Shown here one piece after another: positions 7,292-10,836 of a DNA stretch of 10,836 nucleotides (its first letter is position 1; every line of letters starts with the position of its first letter). The position numbers were made by a program, and so were the translations under genes. The notes beneath the pieces were generated by a model, which worked only from the letters and a program-made list of their open reading frames with translations, was not told where the DNA came from and did no database searches. Source of the DNA: CAYUMU01 sp964445985 (GTDB lineage: Bacteria > Planctomycetota > Planctomycetia > Pirellulales > S012-138); the NCBI GenBank assembly GCA_964445985.1, contig CAYUMU010000134.1, positions 1 through 10,836 of the forward strand, read 5' to 3'.

Positions 7292-7530
7292 TTGGAACCT
7301 TGGCGGCAAGCGACCTGGCAAGCCTGGTCGCAGGTATTGCTGGATAGTTACGCCCGGCTCTTGGGAAGCGAGCGGTTGCCGCGCGACGGATCGATCGCCG
7401 CGCGGGCGGGCGGAAGCCCTGTTTGAAGCCGAGGTGGTGGTGGAACCTGCGGAACGCCGCGGGCGATTACGTGGGACAAGGGGCCAAGTTCGCCGATGGG
7501 GAGCGACTGGACCGAGCCCACCGTTGTGGC
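7292..7530 (+). pseudogene. Remnant of a MEKHLA-domain protein
   Basis: Three pieces of one MEKHLA domain (PF08670) appear in order but in three different frames. Piece 1, from a TTG at 7292, reads EPWRQATWQAWSQ then VLLDSYARLLGSERLPRD, matching the domain's start (a Q-LLLDSY-R-G-LPR pattern). Piece 2, from 7407, reads RAEALFEAEVVV, matching the usual ALFEAPFVVVSH region. Piece 3, from 7441, reads WNLRNAAGDYVGQGAKFAD, matching the usual C-terminus (VWNL-D-G-Y-GQAA-F). Between pieces 1 and 2 there is a 4-base gain in a GGGC-type repeat, and piece 1 then stops at a TGA. Between pieces 2 and 3 roughly 75 residues of the family are missing. AGAGGG lies upstream of the TTG, so the old start may have been there. 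Similarity fades after about 7509. Intact members are about 150 residues and resemble PAS sensors. The assignment is from memory of the family pattern, not a search. Confidence 0.75.
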
Positions 7531-7552
7531 GTGAATGAGTCGCCGGTTTGTT

Positions 7553-9142
7553 CTACTTTTCGTCGTCTTTCAGTCCCAGGCGTTTGAACCAGCGGCCGCG
7601 TTGGCTTTTGCGGTCGGCGTCGGCATCGGCGGCCGATTGGGGCTTGCCTTTGCGGATGCGTTCGAGTTCGTCTTCGAGCTCGCGGGTTTTCTCTTCCAGT
7701 TCCTGGCGTTCGCGGGCAATGGCGGCCCGTTCCATGGACAGCTCGACTTCCGACTTGCGGCTCTTTTCTTGCAATTGCTGTTTGAGCTGTTGCAGGTTTT
7801 CTCGTTCTTGCTGAATGAGCTCGTCTTGATCGAGAAGGTCGGCGATCGCGGCGGCGCCCACCGCCACGTTGCCCAGGTTGGTGCTTTGCTGGTTGAGCAG
7901 CTCGCGCAGCTCGGCAATTTCTTGTTCCTTGGCCACCACGGCGGCGTCGGTGCGGCGGATGGCGTCTTCGATGGTCAGGCGATCGGCGACGTCTTCTTCT
8001 TCACCGTCATCGAAGTCGGCTTCGAGGGCGGCCAGCAACCGGCGTTTCTGCGATTCCCAGTCCATGCCTTGGGAGTCGGCGATGGGGTTGCCTGAGCGCG
8101 CGTTGGCCAGCTTGTGCTCCAGCGAAACGGAGCGTGCCCGCTCGCCGCGGAGATCGTCGATGGCCATCTGGTAGCGCTGGCGGAGATCGCTGAGCTCTTG
8201 CGAAACATCATCGGCCTGGCTGCCGGCATGCGTGTGGGCGTGGTCGAGCTCCTGTTGCAGCCGGTCGAAATCGGCGCGGAGTTCGGTCAGTTCCAGTTGC
8301 AGCAGGTCGCGCTCGTCGGCCAGGTCGCGCAACTGATCGGCGCTGGCTTCGGTGGCCGTGTGCAGCAATCGCTCTTCGGCGGCCAGCAACTCAGCCCTGG
8401 CGGCAATCAGCTCGGAGCTTTGGGTTTCCAGTTGCTGTTGGCACTCGGCCAGTTCTTGCCGCAGCATTTCGATCGCGGCGGCCGCTTGGGGATCGGCGTC
8501 GCCCGTGGCGTTATCGGCCAGGTGTTGCAAACGATTGCGTTCTTCGCGGTGGCTGGCGCGCTCGGCCTCCATTTGGTCGAGCAGCTGTTGGCGTTCGGCG
8601 GCCAGGCGGTCTTGCTGCTCGTCGAGCTGCCGCATTTTCTCGGACATCCGCTCCCGGCCGCGGGCCAGGTGCTGGGCGTCGACGGCAAATTCTTCGCGAA
8701 GCAGGGCCAGCTCGCGCTGGCTTTCACGCAGGCGCGCAATTTCGTCCGTGAGCTCTTCGGACTGCGTTTCGAGCTCGGTTTCCCAGGTTTGCAGCCGCTG
8801 GTGGCTTTGCTGCTGCTCTTCGCGCATTTGCTCCTGGGCCGCGGCGAACTGGTTCTGGAGCTGTTCGAGCTCGCTTTTGAACTGGGCCAGGCGCTCGGTC
8901 TTTTGCTCGATTTCTTGCTTGCCGGCGATCACTTCCGCGCGCATGGCGCGAATGTCCTCGCCATCGAGCTCTTCGGCTAGCTGTTCGATTTGCTCCGTGA
9001 GGGTACGTTGCACATGGCGGAGCCGGTCCTGGTGGGCCTGGATGAGTTGCTCGAGGTCGACCAGGCTGGCCTCAGCGCCGCTGGGGAATGCACCGGACGC
9101 GCCGCTTTCGATATCGGAGATGGCGTGCTGAAGGTCATCCAT
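7553..9142 (-). CDS. Long coiled-coil protein of unknown function
   Basis: A 529-residue protein that is almost entirely charged, Glu/Gln/Leu/Arg-rich helix with heptad-like spacing from about residue 25 to 490, apart from a few breaks (for example NATGDADPQ and SGNPIADSQGMDW). It has no signal peptide or membrane segment. Two parts look less repetitive and may be the conserved functional ones: GNVAVGAAAIADLLDQDELI in the last third, and the basic/aromatic C-terminus GRWFKRLGLKDDEK, separated from the coil by an Ala-Asp-rich linker. The pattern resembles SMC-like coils, but no ATPase head is present, so it should not be called SMC. The ATG at 9142 was chosen; extending further in frame needs a TTG at 9292 and adds Arg/Pro-rich, non-helical sequence. 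A good promoter lies about 180 bases upstream. It is divergent from the vWA gene, and a structural or scaffolding role is an inference only. Confidence 0.85.
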   Translation of the reverse strand: MDDLQHAISDIESGASGAFPSGAEASLVDLEQLIQAHQDRLRHVQRTLTEQIEQLAEELDGEDIRAMRAEVIAGKQEIEQKTERLAQFKSELEQLQNQFAAAQEQMREEQQQSHQRLQTWETELETQSEELTDEIARLRESQRELALLREEFAVDAQHLARGRERMSEKMRQLDEQQDRLAAERQQLLDQMEAERASHREERNRLQHLADNATGDADPQAAAAIEMLRQELAECQQQLETQSSELIAARAELLAAEERLLHTATEASADQLRDLADERDLLQLELTELRADFDRLQQELDHAHTHAGSQADDVSQELSDLRQRYQMAIDDLRGERARSVSLEHKLANARSGNPIADSQGMDWESQKRRLLAALEADFDDGEEEDVADRLTIEDAIRRTDAAVVAKEQEIAELRELLNQQSTNLGNVAVGAAAIADLLDQDELIQQERENLQQLKQQLQEKSRKSEVELSMERAAIARERQELEEKTRELEDELERIRKGKPQSAADADADRKSQRGRWFKRLGLKDDEK

Positions 9143-9330
9143 GGGTCGTTCCAATTCGGCGGTGCGCTGAGGGGCGCGCAGGGGAGAGCTCCCGGCACAA
9201 CGACGTCTCTGTTTGGCAGGGAGAGCCAAGCCAAGGCCGCGTTGTGGGCGAAACGCCTTGCCAGAGCTCGCCGGCTTGCCAGACACCGGCAACTCTGATG
9301 GGGACCTCGTTCCGGGCGCGCGTCTAATAA

Positions 9331-9359
9331 CGTATAGGCCACGGCGATGGCTTGGTCAA
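9331..9359 (-). promoter_or_regulatory. Sigma70-like promoter of the coiled-coil gene
   Basis: On the minus strand, TTGACC (9359-9354), a 17-base spacer and TATACG (9336-9331) form a good match to the sigma70 consensus (5 of 6 and 4 of 6). Transcription would start near 9324, leaving a leader of about 180 bases before the ATG at 9142. Confidence 0.6.
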
Positions 9360-9638
9360 AATGGGCTGGGGCGACAATGTGCGAGCCGCTGGCAGGGTTT
9401 CTTGGCCGGTGGCAACCGGGGAGCCCGATTCCGTTTGACGGGTGGTAGCGCTGAATGCAATGTGTTGCACGGATTGCGCCGGTTGCGGCAATCGTGCCGG
9501 GGTCGCCGCCCGTTTGCCAGCGGGTATTCCCTCGCTTGGCGTGAACGATGCAGATAGGACTGCCGTAGCAAGGAAAGTTGGCCAATCTTTCACCACGCGG
9601 CTCCCTGGCGCTTGGGGAAGGCTCGGGTACTGCCGACG

Positions 9639-9667
9639 TTGACGCAAATGCCGTTTGAGCCTAACAT
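9639..9667 (+). promoter_or_regulatory. Sigma70-like promoter of the vWA gene
   Basis: TTGACG (9639-9644), a 17-base spacer and TAACAT (9662-9667) match the consensus at 5 of 6 and 4 of 6 positions. Transcription should begin near 9674, about 55 bases before the vWA ATG, and the Shine-Dalgarno AAGGG (9715-9719) falls inside that leader. Confidence 0.6.
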
Positions 9668-9728
9668 TAGGGATGAAGGAATTGGGGGCCGGTTGTTGGG
9701 GTCTCAGGCCTTTTAAGGGTATTGGCCG

Positions 9729-10679
9729 ATGGAAGGTGAATCGTCCGAAGCAGTGCGGCGCCGACTTCCTGCCTGGGGCATTTCGGTCGTCTTTCATATT
9801 GGTCTGGTGTTGCTGCTAGGGCTGACGATCAAGTTCGCTCCCAAAAGCATTGCCGGCGACGACGTTCGCGAGATGGCCGGCGAAGTGGTGCTCAAGCATC
9901 AGACCGAGGAAGGCGAGTACTTCGAAAGTCGCGAGCAGCAATCGCCCAGCGACTCGGCAGCGGCCAGTTCGACCCTTCCCCAACTGCAAGAGCAGGCGCC
10001 GGTGCAGCCGGGGTTGCAGCTGCCGAACCGAGATTTTGGCGCCGCGGCGGGCCAGCAACAGGGAGGGCTGGAACGCGGCCTGACCGATGGCGTGAGCCAG
10101 CCCCGCGGCCCTTCCAAGGGCGGAGCCCGCACGCGGGTGTTTGGGATCGACAGCGAAGGCTACAGCTTTATCTACGTGTTCGATCGCTCGGCAAGCATGG
10201 CCAGCCCTGGCAACTTGCCCATGAACGCGGCCAAGGCCGAACTGCGGGCCAGCCTGAATCATTTGGAAGATCTGCACCAGTTCCAGATCATTTTCTATAA
10301 CGAATCGCCCACCATGTTCAACGTGACCGGCGTGGCGGGCCGGCTGCCGTTTGCCAACGAGCGCAATAAACAGATGGCCATGCGGTTCATCGATGGCATT
10401 GTGGCCGACGGGGCCACGAACCATCACAGCGCCCTGCTGATGGCGATGAAGCTCAAGCCCGACGTGATTTATTTCTTGACCGATGCCGAAGACGACGACG
10501 CCCTGAGCGAAGCCGAGATGGCGAGAATACGCGACTCGAACCGCGGCGGCATCACGATCCATTGCATCAAGTTCGGACATCACGACGAGCCACCGCGGCA
10601 AAACTACCTGGGCAAGCTGGCGGCTGAAAATGGCGGGCGGTACACGTATGTGAATGTGCGCGCGTTGGGGCAGCGGTAA
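9729..10679 (+). CDS. Membrane-anchored von Willebrand factor A domain protein
   Basis: A 316-residue protein. Residues 1-13 are polar, followed by one membrane segment (about 14-36, PAWGISVVFHIGLVLLLGL) that resembles the N-terminal anchor of TonB-like proteins, so the rest is probably outside the cytoplasmic membrane. A Gln/Pro/Gly-rich linker (about 70-135) leads to a vWA domain from about residue 145. The metal-ion-dependent adhesion site looks complete: DRSAS with D152, S154 and S156, then T230 in GATNH, then TD at 251-252 followed by an acidic run. The domain ends in GKLAAENGGRYTYVNV. Such domains bind protein partners through a divalent cation. The start is supported by AAGGG 9 bases upstream and by a promoter at 9639-9667. 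It is divergent from the coiled-coil gene. Homologous anchors near ExbB/ExbD-type genes are known in this phylum, but none is in the window. The partner is unknown. Confidence 0.92.
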   Translation: MEGESSEAVRRRLPAWGISVVFHIGLVLLLGLTIKFAPKSIAGDDVREMAGEVVLKHQTEEGEYFESREQQSPSDSAAASSTLPQLQEQAPVQPGLQLPNRDFGAAAGQQQGGLERGLTDGVSQPRGPSKGGARTRVFGIDSEGYSFIYVFDRSASMASPGNLPMNAAKAELRASLNHLEDLHQFQIIFYNESPTMFNVTGVAGRLPFANERNKQMAMRFIDGIVADGATNHHSALLMAMKLKPDVIYFLTDAEDDDALSEAEMARIRDSNRGGITIHCIKFGHHDEPPRQNYLGKLAAENGGRYTYVNVRALGQR

Positions 10680-10760
10680 GGGGAACGACGGTGAGGGGCC
10701 TGGGAAGCGGAGTTGGGTAGGCAATCTCAAACGCCGCCCGCAAACCCCCCTCATCCCCAG

Positions 10761-10793
10761 CCCTTCTCCCCCGGAGTACCAGGGGGAGAAGGG
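10761..10793. repeat. 12-base-pair palindrome downstream of the vWA gene
   Basis: CCCTTCTCCCCC (10761-10772) and GGGGGAGAAGGG (10782-10793) are exact reverse complements around a 9-base loop, in which GG and CC can pair to extend the stem across one bulged A. It lies 82 bases after the vWA stop. A run of five T occurs only at 10816-10820, too far away for a textbook intrinsic terminator. The composition and the flanking CCTCATCCCCAG look like a dispersed intergenic repeat of planctomycete genomes, from memory and unverified; it could also act as a terminator or RNA stabiliser. Confidence 0.6.
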
Positions 10794-10836
10794 AGAAAGA
10801 AAGGTCGTGAGAAACTTTTTATCAGGCCACCCCCAC

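Larger units (their letters stand above)
9143..9728. other. 586-base divergent intergenic region with two promoters
   Basis: No convincing gene lies here; short frames on both strands have poor codon character and no recognisable product. It contains a minus-strand promoter for the coiled-coil gene (9331-9359), a plus-strand promoter for the vWA gene (9639-9667), a 183-base leader before the coiled-coil start, and about 280 bases between the two -35 boxes in which I see no defined element. Within the coiled-coil leader the 9-base word CTTGCCAGA occurs twice, at 9257-9265 and 9275-9283, 18 bases apart. Confidence 0.6.

Noticed and set aside
7206..7538. 110-residue plus-strand ORF after the esterase gene
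   Set aside because: Only a short piece of it (RAEALFEAEVVV) belongs to the MEKHLA remnant; the rest is out-of-frame sequence.
8114..8980. 288-residue hydrophobic plus-strand frame opposite the coiled-coil gene
   Set aside because: A Leu/Phe-rich antisense of a Glu/Gln-rich coiled coil is an expected artefact and not a membrane protein.
9143..9292. 50-residue N-terminal extension of the coiled-coil protein
   Set aside because: It would need a TTG start and adds Arg/Pro-rich sequence unlike the helical protein; ATG 9142 is the more natural start.
9435..9463. Second plus-strand promoter candidate, TTGACG with CAATGT 17 bases on
   Set aside because: The -10 matches only 2 of 6 bases, and a better promoter lies nearer the vWA gene at 9639-9667.
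9324..9797. 157-residue minus-strand frame in the divergent intergenic region
   Set aside because: It overlaps both promoters and the start of the vWA gene, and its product has low-information Pro/Ser/Thr-rich composition.
9816..10754. 312-residue minus-strand frame opposite the vWA gene
   Set aside because: The plus strand has a complete vWA metal site, promoter and Shine-Dalgarno; the antisense product is His/Arg-rich noise.

Overview
The window looks like chromosomal DNA of a member of the Planctomycetota, most likely the order Pirellulales. The DNA is GC-rich. The strongest markers are a cytochrome-like protein of the PSCyt1–DUF1549–DUF1553 type followed directly by a DUF1501 protein, a gene pair found in large numbers in these genomes. 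Long antisense frames, long intergenic palindromes and lineage-specific secreted proteins fit the same picture. The taxon is inferred from gene families; no rRNA or other marker gene is present.

Layout, left to right. Positions 1-77 hold the 3' end of a plus-strand gene that begins outside the window. A perfect hairpin (136-156) lies between it and a convergent minus-strand operon: the PSCyt1/DUF1549/DUF1553 protein (4040-1680), whose stop overlaps the start of the Tat-exported DUF1501 protein (1690-242). A plausible promoter for this operon sits at 4120-4148. Next on the minus strand come a GrpB/UPF0157-family protein (4776-4240) and a proline-rich putative lipoprotein (5643-4966). Reading away from the lipoprotein on the plus strand is a secreted alpha/beta-hydrolase with a C-terminal fibronectin type III-like domain (5847-7199), followed by a hairpin (7238-7256).

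The stretch 7292-7530 contains no intact gene. It holds the remains of a MEKHLA-domain protein: the start and end of the domain are recognisable but lie in three different frames, with a 4-base insertion and a large internal deletion. Beyond it is a divergent pair: a 529-residue coiled-coil protein on the minus strand (9142-7553) and a membrane-anchored von Willebrand factor A protein on the plus strand (9729-10679). Their 586-base spacer carries two good sigma70-like promoters, one for each gene, both with a 17-base spacer. A 12-base-pair palindrome (10761-10793) lies beyond the vWA gene.

Most products are predicted to be exported or membrane-anchored (Tat signal, Sec signals, lipobox, N-terminal membrane anchor), so this is mainly a cell-envelope region. 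I see no mobile element, CRISPR array, tRNA, rRNA or phage gene, and no convincing new multi-gene system. The best candidates for a second look are the decayed MEKHLA gene, the divergent coiled-coil/vWA pair and the palindromic intergenic elements.
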